Shown one piece after another: positions 19,501 through 28,420 of a DNA stretch of 39,811 nucleotides; position 1 is the stretch's first letter; the number at the start of each line of letters is the position of its first letter. Location: assembly GCA_026415195.1 (NCBI GenBank), contig JAOAHO010000026.1, forward strand, positions 1 through 39,811. The letters run 5' to 3'. Below the pieces are notes generated by a model that was given only the letters and a program-made list of their open reading frames with translations, did not search any database and was not told the DNA's origin. The translations under genes were made by a program, and so were the position numbers. This DNA is from Bacteroidia bacterium (GTDB lineage Bacteria > Bacteroidota > Bacteroidia > B-17B0 > Aurantibacillaceae).

Positions 19501-19523
19501 CAAAATTAAATTGAACAAGTATT

Positions 19524-21584
19524 TTATTCTTCTTCTTCGTCGTCTTCAGATTTTTGTTTGCTGGGTTGATTTCCTGAACCTGAACCTGTGCTTGTTTTTG
19601 GTGCATTCGGATCAACATAATCCCAACTTAAAATCCTGAATGATGTTCTGCGATTCAACTCATGAAGGGCTTCTTTTTCTTGTTTGGTTTTGGCTTTGGC
19701 AATTTCAGCATCCGATATAAGGAGTTGTGTTTTACCGTAACCTTTAGCCACAAGGCGAGCAGCAGGAATTCCTTTTTCTTTCACCAGATAATCCACGCAC
19801 GATTGAGCCCTCTCTTGAGAAAGCTTCATGTTTTTCTCGGGAGAACCACGACTGTCTGTGTGAGAATTTAACTCAACTATAATAGTAGGGTTATCTTTCA
19901 TGATGTTGTAAAGGAAATTCAGTGAGTCCTTCGACTCAGGCCTCAAGGTAGCTTTACCAAGGTCGTAAAGAATTTTTGGCATTCTGATTTCTTTTTCGAC
20001 TGGTTTAACCTCGAAGTCGGCAATAAAGTCTTTGGATTTATCGCTTCCGGCAGTAGTCACAACGCGAACATCTTTATTGGCCAAAAACCCGTCGGTGGGA
20101 AAAGACGTGGATTTTGAAGATTTTCCTGTTTCGGTTGAAATGGTATAGGTGGTATTTTCTTTAAGTTTTTTCAATTCATATTTTCCTTCCTTATCAGTTA
20201 CTAACTCCGTAATGGACCCATCACTACCGATAATTTTAATTTTAACATTTTCCACCGGTTCTCCTTTTCCTTTTCCGCCTTTTCCACCCTCACACAACAC
20301 TACACCTTTCAGATTAAAGTTTAACGGAGGAAGGTTAAAGCTCCAAATATCCATTCCCCCCTTGCCTCCTTCACGATTAGAAGTAAAATATCCTTTTTGT
20401 TTTTTTCCTTCAAAAATTATCCAAAAATCATCAGCGGGTGAATTAATGGGATATTTCAAATTCTCAACGGGTTTTGTAAACTTGCCATTAGCATCTTTTT
20501 CAGCAACGAAAATATCTAATCCCCCCATGCCCGGGTGACCGTCGGAAGCAAAATATAATTTTTTACCATCATCGCTCAAAGTAGGGAACATTTCATCGCC
20601 TTCGGTATTAACGGCAGGACCGCAATTCTGAGGTTTGGTCCAGGTATTCGTTTTGGCATCGAAATTACTAAACCAAATGTCGGACCCCCCATAGCCTCCC
20701 GACATTTTGGAAGCAAAATATAGCACCTTCGTATCGGCACTTAAGTAAGGATGGCCAAACGACACTGTATCAACGCAAAAAGGCAAAGGATAAGGTTCTC
20801 CCCAGGTATTTCCCTGTTTTTTTGCCATATAAATTTGTTGTTTTAGTTGTTTGTTAGGTGCCTCAGGACAGCGTGTAAAAAATATCATGTCACCTTTTTT
20901 CGACACACATGCCACCCCATCATTAAACTTTGAATTTATGGTAGGAGCTATGGGTGTAGGAGTAGACCATTTTCCGTTTTTATCAACTTTGGTTTCGTAA
21001 ATATCAGACTTTTGAACTCCGGTATTGGCATCTATTTCTCCACCGGTAGAACCAGCTCTTTTTGAGGTAAACATAATGGTTTGATATTTCTTGTCGGAAA
21101 AAGTTGGTGCATAATCATGTTCCTTGCTGTTAATTAAAGCCATGTTTTCGATTTTATAACGTTGAGGATTATCTTTCCATTGCTGAGCTAATTCACAGGA
21201 TTTTATTCCCAGGTCGGCCTTTTTAGCATTTCCGCCTTTGGATTTGTAATTATTATATTCTGTGATGGCTTCTGCATACTTAGATTGTGCTTTCAAAACT
21301 TCCGCTAATTTCAAATATACAATTGGATCATCATAACCGCTTGAAATGGCTTTAGAATAATAAGTTTCGGCACCTTTGTAATCTGCAATACCCTGACATG
21401 CAACCCCGGTTTTATAAAGAATGGAAGCCTTTTTGTCTTTTGGTGCAGATGAATATGCCTGCTTATAAAGGTTTATGGCATTATAGTATTGGCCTGTTTC
21501 GAAAAAAATGTCAGCTTTTTTTAGTATTTTCTGTCCGAAAGATAAAAAAACAGACAGAACCAAAAAGGGAACAAATTTGTTCAT
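19524..21584 (-). CDS. porE: PorE-like T9SS envelope protein (TPR, propeller, CRD, OmpA-C)
   Basis: 686 residues. Order: signal peptide (1-18), TPR repeats (about 20-130), WD40/PD40-like propeller with repeated blades such as YFASKMSGGYGGSDIWF and YFASDGHPGMGGLDIF (about 155-400), a carboxypeptidase-regulatory-like beta-sandwich (about 405-500), and an OmpA_C domain (about 545-660) with LNSHTDSRGSPEKNMKLSQERA for peptidoglycan binding. It ends in an acidic tail (SEDDEEEE). This order and length match PorE of Porphyromonas gingivalis, a T9SS component thought to tie the complex to peptidoglycan. No lipobox cysteine is seen. Similar OmpA-family proteins occur in several copies in Bacteroidota, so paralogy is possible. 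Confidence 0.8.
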   Translation of the reverse strand: MNKFVPFLVLSVFLSFGQKILKKADIFFETGQYYNAINLYKQAYSSAPKDKKASILYKTGVACQGIADYKGAETYYSKAISSGYDDPIVYLKLAEVLKAQSKYAEAITEYNNYKSKGGNAKKADLGIKSCELAQQWKDNPQRYKIENMALINSKEHDYAPTFSDKKYQTIMFTSKRAGSTGGEIDANTGVQKSDIYETKVDKNGKWSTPTPIAPTINSKFNDGVACVSKKGDMIFFTRCPEAPNKQLKQQIYMAKKQGNTWGEPYPLPFCVDTVSFGHPYLSADTKVLYFASKMSGGYGGSDIWFSNFDAKTNTWTKPQNCGPAVNTEGDEMFPTLSDDGKKLYFASDGHPGMGGLDIFVAEKDANGKFTKPVENLKYPINSPADDFWIIFEGKKQKGYFTSNREGGKGGMDIWSFNLPPLNFNLKGVVLCEGGKGGKGKGEPVENVKIKIIGSDGSITELVTDKEGKYELKKLKENTTYTISTETGKSSKSTSFPTDGFLANKDVRVVTTAGSDKSKDFIADFEVKPVEKEIRMPKILYDLGKATLRPESKDSLNFLYNIMKDNPTIIVELNSHTDSRGSPEKNMKLSQERAQSCVDYLVKEKGIPAARLVAKGYGKTQLLISDAEIAKAKTKQEKEALHELNRRTSFRILSWDYVDPNAPKTSTGSGSGNQPSKQKSEDDEEEE

Positions 21585-21670
21585 AATAAAAAATTTGGGT
21601 GCTAAGATAATAATAATTTATTGAGAATAAAAATTTAAACAATATATTTAAACAATAATTTATGGATTGT

Positions 21671-21678
21671 TATATTTG
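21671..21678 (+). promoter_or_regulatory. Candidate -7 element (TATATTTG) before etfB
   Basis: TATATTTG matches TAnnTTTG and lies 15 bp before the etfB ATG at 21694, implying a short leader. No convincing -33 TTG was found. It lies in the AT-rich divergent region between the PorE-like gene and etfB. Confidence 0.4.
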
Positions 21679-21693
21679 CACTCCTTTGAAATT

Positions 21694-22437
21694 ATGAAAA
21701 TTTTAGTCCCTATCAGCAACGTACCGGATACCACTTCAAAAATATCCTTTACGGATAATGATACCAGATTCAACGGGCAAGGTATCACCTGGATTGTGAA
21801 CCCCTATGATGAATGGTATGCACTGGTAAGAGCGCTCGAATTAAAGGAAAGTGGCAAAGCTGATAAGGTAACCATTATTCATGTAGGGTTATCCGACAGT
21901 GAACCCACCATCCGAAAAGGACTGGCACTGGGAGCTGACGATGCAGTCAGAATTAATGCCGAATCTTCCGATTCTTTGTATGTTGCTTATCAGATTGCGG
22001 ATTATGCCAAAAACAATAGTTATGAACTGATATTAACAGGCAAAGAAAGCATACAATATAACGGAAGTGCCGTAGGCAGCATGATTGCAGCACTTTTGGA
22101 TTATCCTTTCCTGAGTCAGGCATCTTTTCTCGATTTGAACGGAACTACACTAACACTTCACGTCGAAACCGAAGGGGGGATTAAAGTGGTGGAAGGCCAA
22201 GCACCTGCGGTGGTTTCGTGTGCAAAAGGAATGGCAGAACAACGAATCCCGAATATGCGCGGTATCATGGCGGCCCGAACCAAACCGTTGCAAACCCTTG
22301 ATCCCAAGCCTTTCCGGCAAAACGTAAAGGTTCGTAACTTCGGTTTAAATCCGGGCAGAAGCGAATGTAAGTTGTTCACGGAAGACCAACTGGATAAGCT
22401 TGTTGAAGCTTTGCACAAAGAAGCAAAAGTCATATAA
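21694..22437 (+). CDS. etfB: Electron transfer flavoprotein subunit beta
   Basis: 247 residues from ATG 21694. A TTG at 21667 is in frame but overlaps the likely promoter, and MKILVPISNVPDT is the standard EtfB N-terminus. Conserved stretches include LGADDAVRI, LILTGKESIQYNGSAVG and the C-terminal-half recognition region MRGIMAARTKPLQ, close to the loop by which ETF contacts dehydrogenases. With EtfA it forms the FAD/AMP heterodimer that takes electrons from acyl-CoA dehydrogenases to ETF:quinone oxidoreductase. EtfA follows 15 bp later and an acyl-CoA dehydrogenase closes the cluster, giving a coherent acyl-CoA oxidation unit. Confidence 0.95.
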   Translation: MKILVPISNVPDTTSKISFTDNDTRFNGQGITWIVNPYDEWYALVRALELKESGKADKVTIIHVGLSDSEPTIRKGLALGADDAVRINAESSDSLYVAYQIADYAKNNSYELILTGKESIQYNGSAVGSMIAALLDYPFLSQASFLDLNGTTLTLHVETEGGIKVVEGQAPAVVSCAKGMAEQRIPNMRGIMAARTKPLQTLDPKPFRQNVKVRNFGLNPGRSECKLFTEDQLDKLVEALHKEAKVI

Positions 22438-22452
22438 ATATCTATATTTTTT

Positions 22453-23430
22453 ATGTCGGTACTGGTTTTATTGGATTTAAAAAACGGCCAACTAAAAAAA
22501 AGTTCAATGGAATTGGCTACTTTGGGGCGAAATATTTCCGAAAAAACAGGTTTACCCCTAACTGGAGCCTTTTTTTCTGAAACTGGACCTGAAGCAAATA
22601 TTTTTTCCGGCACCGGAATAACGAAAATTACCCGGATCATTGGGCTTGATTCATTAAAATCTCCCGATTTCCTTCTGCTTCATGCATTAAATGAATTTAT
22701 TCAAAAAAACGGGGTAAAAATCGTATTGTTCTCATTCGATAATTTGGGAAAATCCCTGGCCCCCGGACTGGCAGCAAAAATGGATGCCGCATTTGCTTCC
22801 GGCATATCTCAGGTGGAAGAAATCAGTGGAAATACGTGGGTGGTGAAGAAAAACATTTTCTCGGGTAAGGCTTTTGCCCGTTATGAGTTGCAAGGTGAAA
22901 AAATAGTGATTTCCCTTATTCCCAATTCGATTGAACCCATTACGGTTAATTCAACTGCTGAATTAAGTGAATTTCAACCCTCACCTAAGGTTTGCGGTTT
23001 TCAAATAAAAGAAATAAAAAAATTGTCGGAAGGCAACATGGTTCCTCTTCCTGAAGCCGAGAGGGTAGTGAGCGGAGGCAGAGGATTAAAAGGCCCCGAA
23101 AACTGGTACCTGGTTGAAGAATTGGCTAAAGAACTTAATGCTACCACGGCATGTTCCAGGCCAGTAGCCGACATGCACTGGAGGCCTCATCATGAACACG
23201 TAGGGCAAACCGGTATCACCATCCGGCCCAATCTTTACATTGCCATCGGCATTTCCGGTGCCATTCAACATTTGGCCGGAGTAAACGGAAGCAAGACCAT
23301 TGTGGTAATCAATAATGATAAAGAGGCTCCCTTTTTTAAAAGTGCCGATTACGGAGTGGTTGGCGATGCATTTACCGTGGTGCCCAAATTCATTGATGCC
23401 ATCAGAAAGTGGAAGGCCCAACACCAATGA
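22453..23430 (+). CDS. etfA: Electron transfer flavoprotein subunit alpha
   Basis: 325 residues, full length. The C-terminal FAD-binding domain is clear: VVSGGRGLKGPENW (about 206-219), ACSRPVADMHWRPHHEHVGQTG (about 235-256) and IAIGISGAIQHLAG, followed by INNDKEAPFFKSADYGVVGD. These are the signature stretches for FAD contact and the ETF alpha signature. It partners EtfB, encoded 15 bp upstream. A DUF151 nuclease-like gene begins 8 bp after the stop, an arrangement I recall as common in Bacteroidota. Confidence 0.95.
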   Translation: MSVLVLLDLKNGQLKKSSMELATLGRNISEKTGLPLTGAFFSETGPEANIFSGTGITKITRIIGLDSLKSPDFLLLHALNEFIQKNGVKIVLFSFDNLGKSLAPGLAAKMDAAFASGISQVEEISGNTWVVKKNIFSGKAFARYELQGEKIVISLIPNSIEPITVNSTAELSEFQPSPKVCGFQIKEIKKLSEGNMVPLPEAERVVSGGRGLKGPENWYLVEELAKELNATTACSRPVADMHWRPHHEHVGQTGITIRPNLYIAIGISGAIQHLAGVNGSKTIVVINNDKEAPFFKSADYGVVGDAFTVVPKFIDAIRKWKAQHQ

Positions 23431-23438
23431 TTTTTTGA

Positions 23439-24035
23439 ATGAAAAAGATTGAATTGGATATCGTGGGAATATCTTACAGTCAAACACAATCGGGTGCCTA
23501 TGCGCTTATTTTAGGCGAGAAAGCCGGTACAAGACGTGTTCCCATCATCATTGGAGGTTTTGAAGCTCAATCCATTGCCATTGAATTGGAAAAAATGGTT
23601 CCTTCTCGCCCCCTAACCCATGATTTGTTTAAAACCTTTGCAGAGGCTTTTCAGATTACCATTAAAGAAGTTATTATCCATAATTTGGTAGAGGGTATTT
23701 TTTATTCCCGACTTATTTGCGTAAATGAAATAACGGAAGAAGAAAAAGAAATCGATGCTCGCACCAGTGATGCCGTTGCCCTGGCCATTCGCTTTAAATG
23801 TCCCATCTACACCTACGAATTCATACTGAAAAATGCCGGCATTGAACTGGATGATGAAAATACCCCGAAAACGGAAGAAACTCCCGTTGAACATGGTGCC
23901 CAAAAATCGGAAAATTGGCTTTCGGAAAAAAGCCTGGAAGAATTGAAACAATTACTTCAGAAAGCCATTGAAAACGAAGATTACGAACTGGCATCAAAAA
24001 TCAGAGACGAAATCAACCAAAGGAAAAAGTCTTAA
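23439..24035 (+). CDS. Bifunctional nuclease family protein (DUF151) with UVR motif
   Basis: 198 residues. The N-terminal DUF151/BFN domain (about 1-130) is recognised by LILGEKAGTRRVPIIIGGFEAQSIA and the Asp-rich stretch DARTSDAVALAIR. A low-complexity linker follows, then a UVR (UvrB/UvrC-type) helix pair at the end (EELKQLLQKAIENEDYELAS). The family has reported nuclease activity on DNA and RNA in plants and is found in many bacteria, where its role is poorly known. It is packed between etfA (8 bp upstream) and apt (7 bp downstream). Confidence 0.88.
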   Translation: MKKIELDIVGISYSQTQSGAYALILGEKAGTRRVPIIIGGFEAQSIAIELEKMVPSRPLTHDLFKTFAEAFQITIKEVIIHNLVEGIFYSRLICVNEITEEEKEIDARTSDAVALAIRFKCPIYTYEFILKNAGIELDDENTPKTEETPVEHGAQKSENWLSEKSLEELKQLLQKAIENEDYELASKIRDEINQRKKS

Positions 24036-24042
24036 CCAAAAA

Positions 24043-24570
24043 TTGAACATCCAGGACCGCATAAAAAATGCCATTCGCGTTATTCCCAACTTTCCCAAGG
24101 AAGGGATTTTTTTCAAGGACATAACTCCCATTTTTCTTGATCAAACGCTTTGTAATGAAATTACGGACTGCTTCATCCGACAATTGCCCGAAAAACCCGA
24201 TGCCGTACTTGGCATTGAAAGCCGAGGCTTTCTGTTTGGGTTTTTGATGGCCAATCGAATGAATATTCCGTTTATCTTGGCACGCAAAGCAGGAAAGTTA
24301 CCTGGGGAGAAGCATAAGGAAGAATATGATTTGGAATATGGCACTTCGGCAATTGAGATTCAAAAAGGGATCCTACAAAATAAAAGCCGGGTAATCATTC
24401 ATGATGATCTGTTGGCCACGGGAGGAACGGCTGCAGCGGCAGCATCTCTGGTGGAAAAGGCAGGAGGAAAAGTTGCTGGCTTTACTTTTTTGGTTGAACT
24501 TGCGGATTTGAAGGGTTCGGCCCGATTAATTAAATTTACCAACAATATCATATGTCTGGCGAAATACTGA
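24043..24570 (+). CDS. apt: Adenine phosphoribosyltransferase
   Basis: 175 residues from TTG 24043. There is no ATG in frame until well inside the domain, and homologues begin just before the [16 protein letters not shown] motif, which a TTG start here reproduces; a TTG at 23968 would overlap the upstream gene by 68 bp. The PRPP-binding loop is [17 protein letters not shown] (about 117-133), and [10 protein letters not shown] is also diagnostic. It salvages adenine to AMP in the cytosol. Its end overlaps the acyl-CoA dehydrogenase start by 19 bp, so it belongs to the etf transcript. Confidence 0.9.
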   Translation: MNIQDRIKNAIRVIPNFPKEGIFFKDITPIFLDQTLCNEITDCFIRQLPEKPDAVLGIESRGFLFGFLMANRMNIPFILARKAGKLPGEKHKEEYDLEYGTSAIEIQKGILQNKSRVIIHDDLLATGGTAAAAASLVEKAGGKVAGFTFLVELADLKGSARLIKFTNNIICLAKY

Positions 24571-25727
24571 ATGATGTCTCGACAGGTTTTGATTTTCATT
24601 TAACCGAAAATCAGAAAATGATTGCCGACATGATCAGGAAGTTCGGCAAAGAAGAAATCCTGCCGCATTTGATGCACTGGGATGAAGAACAAATTTTTCC
24701 GGTAGACTTGTTCCGGAAAATGGGCGAATTGGGTTTGATGGGAGTATTGGTTCCTCAGGAATACGGCGGTGCAGGATTGACATACACGGAATATGTTACG
24801 GTAATCAGCGAAATAGGCAAAATGTGTGGAGCCATCGGCTTGTCGGTGGCAGCGCATAACAGTTTATGTACGGGGCATATTCTGCAATTCGGTAATGAAG
24901 AGCAAAAAAGAAAATATTTGCCCAAATTGGCCACCGGGCAATGGATCGGGGCCTGGGGCCTGACGGAAGCCAATACCGGAAGTGATGCCATGCGCATGAA
25001 GTGCGTAGCGAGAAAAGAAGGTGATTACTGGATTATCAATGGAACCAAGAATTGGATTACACACGGCATTTCAGGCGACGTAGTGGTGGTGTTGGTGCGC
25101 ACGGGTGAACTGCTCGACAGCCACGGAATTACGGCATTTATTGTGGAAAGAGGAACCCCCGGTTTTCGGGCAGGCAAAAAAGAAAACAAACTCGGCATGC
25201 GTGCCAGCGAGACCGCTGAATTAATTTTTGAAAACTGCAAGGTTCACGAATCGCAAATCATCGGCCAGCCCGGCGAGGGCTTTATTCAGGCCATGAAAGT
25301 GTTGGATGGCGGGCGCATTAGTATTGCCGCTTTGAGTTTGGGGATTGCCAAAGGTGCCTTGGAAGCATCCGTAAAATATGCCAAAGAACGCCATCAGTTC
25401 GGCCAACCCATTGCCAATTTTCAGGCCATTGCCTTTAAATTGGCCGATATGGCAACCGAGGTAGAAGCCGCTGAATTATTGACTTTCAAAGCCGCCGATT
25501 TAAAAAACAAAGAAGAAAAAGTAACGCGCCACAGTGCATTTGCGAAATATTATGCCAGCGAGGTTGCCGTAAAAGTCAGTACCGAAGCTGTTCAAATTTT
25601 CGGTGGCTACGGATATACCAAAGATTTTCCGGTTGAAAAGTACTATCGCGACAGCAAGCTTTGCACCATAGGTGAAGGAACCAGTGAAATTCAAAAACTG
25701 GTTATTGCCAGAGATATTTTAAAATAA
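24552..25727 (+). CDS. Acyl-CoA dehydrogenase (short-chain/butyryl-CoA type)
   Basis: 391 residues. The typical order is an N-terminal helical domain, [11 protein letters not shown] (about 137-147) of the FAD-binding beta domain, the middle signature, and a C-terminal helical domain with [20 protein letters not shown] and the catalytic base Glu375 in IGEGTSEIQ. The Glu position is that of short-chain and medium-chain enzymes rather than isovaleryl-CoA dehydrogenase. It oxidises acyl-CoA to enoyl-CoA and passes electrons to the ETF encoded in the same cluster. ATG 24552 lies inside the end of apt. Chain-length preference cannot be read reliably. Confidence 0.92.
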   Translation: MSGEILNDVSTGFDFHLTENQKMIADMIRKFGKEEILPHLMHWDEEQIFPVDLFRKMGELGLMGVLVPQEYGGAGLTYTEYVTVISEIGKMCGAIGLSVAAHNSLCTGHILQFGNEEQKRKYLPKLATGQWIGAWGLTEANTGSDAMRMKCVARKEGDYWIINGTKNWITHGISGDVVVVLVRTGELLDSHGITAFIVERGTPGFRAGKKENKLGMRASETAELIFENCKVHESQIIGQPGEGFIQAMKVLDGGRISIAALSLGIAKGALEASVKYAKERHQFGQPIANFQAIAFKLADMATEVEAAELLTFKAADLKNKEEKVTRHSAFAKYYASEVAVKVSTEAVQIFGGYGYTKDFPVEKYYRDSKLCTIGEGTSEIQKLVIARDILK

Positions 25728-25745
25728 TATAACCCAAAATTTTAC

Positions 25746-25770
25746 GATAGTTTCCACTACTATCCCCCTT
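25746..25770. terminator. Weak dyad between acyl-CoA dehydrogenase and RNase Z genes
   Basis: GATAGT (25746-25751) and ACTATC (25759-25764) can pair around a 7-nt loop, followed by CCCCTT and more T on the plus strand. It lies 19 bp after the dehydrogenase stop, in a convergent gap. The stem has little G+C, so it is a tentative call. Confidence 0.3.
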
Positions 25771-25771
25771 T

Positions 25772-26695
25772 TCATACCACTGGGATCGTAAGCCCCTCTT
25801 TGGCGGCCAAGGTGTCGGGGAAGATTTTCCGGGCTTCTTCCAACAGGATGTCGATGTCTTTGTATCTGGCTGAAAAATGACCTATTAGCAGGCACTTAGC
25901 ATTGCAATGTTTTGCCATTCTGGCTGCCTGTGATGCCGTGGAATGAAATGTTTTGGCTGCCCGATCAGCGTGTGTTTCATGAAAAGTGGCTTCATGATAA
26001 ATCAAATTGGGGGCATCAAACCATTTTGAAAGATCAGGCGAATAAAGCGTGTCGGCACAATAAATATAGGAACGGGGCTTGGGGCCGGGTAAGACGAAGT
26101 CTTTTGGATTCAGTAATTCCCCACTCTCGGTCACAACTTCCTTCCCCCACTTGAGCCATTCATACTGATAAGGGAGCAGCCTGAAATTTTTGATTTTTTC
26201 TTTGATGATCTTTCCGGGCAGTTTTTTTTCTTTGAAGATAAAGCCGAAGCATTGAATCCTGTGCACTACGGGAAAAGCATGTATGGAAATTTGATCATCT
26301 TCAAATACACACCAACTTGAACTCCCGGCCAACGGATTGAAAATCAGTTCAAATTCAAGTTTGGTATCAGACACCGCCCAAATTTGACTTAAAATATCTT
26401 TTAAAGGTTCGGGGGCATATAAGTAAAGTTCTTTTTTGCGGCCTAGGAGTTGCATGCTACCCAATAGGCCAAAAAGCCCGAAGAAATGATCGCCGTGAAG
26501 ATGCGAAATAAAAATTCTTTCAATTTTTTGAATACTGAAATGATATTTTCTTAATTGCAGTTGGACACCTTCCCCGCAATCAATGAGAAAAACCCGTTGA
26601 TGGAAATTCACCACCTGTGCACTGGGCATCCTGCCATAGGCAGGAGTGGCGGAAGATGTTCCCAGTACCGTAACTTCAAAGGGAGGAAGATACAT
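25772..26695 (-). CDS. rnz: Ribonuclease Z
   Basis: 307 residues from ATG 26695. An in-frame TTG at 26716 lies inside the upstream gene and is not needed. The metallo-beta-lactamase motif is H65-L-H67-G-D69-H70, with later ligands expected in VVHRIQC, CADTLYSPD and LLIGHFSARY. The N-terminal LGTSSATPAYGRMPS and the HEATFHETHADRA segment are RNase Z hallmarks. The enzyme cleaves the 3' trailer of tRNA precursors. The start lies one base after the stop of a T9SS type A cargo gene, so it is the last gene of that minus-strand operon. Confidence 0.95.
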   Translation of the reverse strand: MYLPPFEVTVLGTSSATPAYGRMPSAQVVNFHQRVFLIDCGEGVQLQLRKYHFSIQKIERIFISHLHGDHFFGLFGLLGSMQLLGRKKELYLYAPEPLKDILSQIWAVSDTKLEFELIFNPLAGSSSWCVFEDDQISIHAFPVVHRIQCFGFIFKEKKLPGKIIKEKIKNFRLLPYQYEWLKWGKEVVTESGELLNPKDFVLPGPKPRSYIYCADTLYSPDLSKWFDAPNLIYHEATFHETHADRAAKTFHSTASQAARMAKHCNAKCLLIGHFSARYKDIDILLEEARKIFPDTLAAKEGLTIPVV

Positions 26696-26696
26696 T

Positions 26697-27542
26697 TTAT
26701 CTTCCTTCCACAACAAGTTTATAAACCGTTACGGCATGATTCATTCTGAGATTTACCAGATAAATGCCGCTTTGGAATTTTTTTAAGTCCAAAGTAACTT
26801 CATTAAGACCGTTTACTGAAGTAGCATAAATGGTATTTAATATTTTACCATTAAGATCGGTGATGTCAATAACATAGGGCCATTCCGACGGGCTATTGAA
26901 TATAAACGTAGTGCACTCATGTCCCGGATTGGGATATAATGTTGCTTTCAGACTTTCAAACGGATTTGAATTCCATTCATGAATGGATGTGGCAGGATAG
27001 ATGATAATTTTATAGTAATTTATATAGGTAGTATTCAGGTTTGTTCCTCCATTTACATTTGGATTATTTGGGCAACTGCCGACAGGCTGATAAGTGGCAT
27101 ACGTATCTACTTTAAAACTCAATACAAAAGTACCACTTTGCGTGGGTGTTCCGTAAATACTTGCACAGTTGTTGGCATTGCCTGGGAATTTCAATGAAGG
27201 TGCACCATTAATAGTACCGTTAGATAATGAAGCCGTGGATGAACCAAACATTAATCCGGGTGGAAGATTATAGTTGGTTACATTAGATGGAGTTGAAACC
27301 ACCACTCTGTTAAAGCAAAACTTTCCGATTTGGGTGTTGGTGTCTTTAGGAACTTTAACCGTAATGTTTTGTAAATAATTTATACCTACGGTTCCCGTTA
27401 CAAAATTGGTTGCACTGTCGGGCCAAATTCCGTATTTATTCAGCGCTATGAAAGCTGGGTCAAGTGAACAAGTGGGGACTTGTGCCCATGCCTTTAGTAA
27501 AAGTAAATATGATAATAAATGTAAAACTTTTTTCATAGTCAT
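26697..27542 (-). CDS. T9SS type A cargo protein of unknown function
   Basis: 281 residues from ATG 27542; a second ATG two codons later also fits. A signal peptide (about 1-20, ending KAWAQ) is followed by a body of about 175 residues rich in Asn, Thr and Gly with four to five cysteines, which I do not recognise. The last 80 or so residues form a type A sorting tail: LYPNPGHECTTF, IDITDLNGKIL, FQSGIYLVNLR and VYKLVVEG. It should therefore be exported by T9SS and released or attached at the surface. It sits 23 bp after the aminotransferase gene and one base before rnz, an odd position for a secreted protein. Confidence 0.85.
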   Translation of the reverse strand: MTMKKVLHLLSYLLLLKAWAQVPTCSLDPAFIALNKYGIWPDSATNFVTGTVGINYLQNITVKVPKDTNTQIGKFCFNRVVVSTPSNVTNYNLPPGLMFGSSTASLSNGTINGAPSLKFPGNANNCASIYGTPTQSGTFVLSFKVDTYATYQPVGSCPNNPNVNGGTNLNTTYINYYKIIIYPATSIHEWNSNPFESLKATLYPNPGHECTTFIFNSPSEWPYVIDITDLNGKILNTIYATSVNGLNEVTLDLKKFQSGIYLVNLRMNHAVTVYKLVVEGR

Positions 27543-27565
27543 TTTTTTGTAAAAGTAACCAAAAA

Positions 27566-28420
27566 TTATTGTTGAGATAACCTTTTTTTTAACAACTGGA
27601 AAATTTCGACAGTGGTGTTTTTGGTAAAAAACTTTTCCCGAAATTTATGAACCCACCGTATACCCTGAACGGCATTAGTCAGAAAGCACTCATCGGCAGA
27701 ATGTATATGGTTTAAGGTTATGGGTTTTTCCGACACCATCAATTTCAATTCCGGAGCCAGTTCAATGATGGTTTGTTTCATAACGCCTAGCACCCCTCCT
27801 TCTTCAGCAGGAGGTGTGTGCAAAAAATTTCCTTTTACCAAAAAAATATTCGAATATAATGCTTCACAAATGTTTCCATATTCATTCACAATCAGGCATT
27901 CATTAATTCCGGTTGAAGAACAAAAAATTCCTGCCTGCACATAAAACATGGCACTTCCGCTTTTAAAATTGGAATATTTCGTAACGGGTTTGCGGCATTC
28001 CGTATAAACCTCCAACCAATAACCTTCCTGGTTTAACTCAAAATCAGGGTTTTCCAAAGCATAAAGTTGCATTAAAAAGGAAACATCGTTTGTTGGGGGA
28101 ATGTAATTCCCCTCTCCGTTCCGAAATACGGTCAGACGAAGGCGGACATCTCCCCTGCAATGATTTTCGTGATATAAGGTTTGGATTAACTTTTTAAAAT
28201 AATCCAGACTGAATTCCGGCGGAATTTTCATTTTAAAAACACTCATTCCCATTTTTAACCTCCAAATATGCTTGTCCAGCAAAGGAACATACCCTCCATC
28301 AAACACCCTGATGCTTTCAAACACGGAATCGCCCAGACGGAATGCCCTGTTGTTGAAGGATAGAAAAGGTTCGTAAAGTGATGCCAGGTGGCCATTATAG
28401 ATACAGTAATTCAATTCCAT
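27566..28420 (-). CDS. Aminotransferase class IV (BCAT/PabC-like)
   Basis: 284 residues of the PLP fold type IV family. N-terminal landmarks are RAFRLGDSVFESIRVFDG (about 25-42) and HIWRLKMGMS; Lys153 in NFKSGSAMFY is the likely PLP lysine, and NECLIVNEYGNICEALYSNIF is the typical distal segment. Members include branched-chain aminotransferase, D-amino-acid aminotransferase and 4-amino-4-deoxychorismate lyase (PabC). The length fits all, and Bacteroidota commonly encode a short PabC-like member in such operons, so folate synthesis is one option. It overlaps the YkgJ-like gene by 10 bp. The exact substrate is undecided. Confidence 0.82.
   Translation of the reverse strand: MELNYCIYNGHLASLYEPFLSFNNRAFRLGDSVFESIRVFDGGYVPLLDKHIWRLKMGMSVFKMKIPPEFSLDYFKKLIQTLYHENHCRGDVRLRLTVFRNGEGNYIPPTNDVSFLMQLYALENPDFELNQEGYWLEVYTECRKPVTKYSNFKSGSAMFYVQAGIFCSSTGINECLIVNEYGNICEALYSNIFLVKGNFLHTPPAEEGGVLGVMKQTIIELAPELKLMVSEKPITLNHIHSADECFLTNAVQGIRWVHKFREKFFTKNTTVEIFQLLKKRLSQQ

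Noticed and set aside
23968-24042. TTG start at 23968 for apt
   Set aside because: It overlaps the upstream gene by 68 bp and adds 25 Lys/Ser-rich residues that are the out-of-frame reading of the UVR motif.
25742-25791. 7-bp inverted repeat TTACGAT / ATCGTAA
   Set aside because: The 36-bp spacing and location partly within the end of the RNase Z gene make it likely to be chance.
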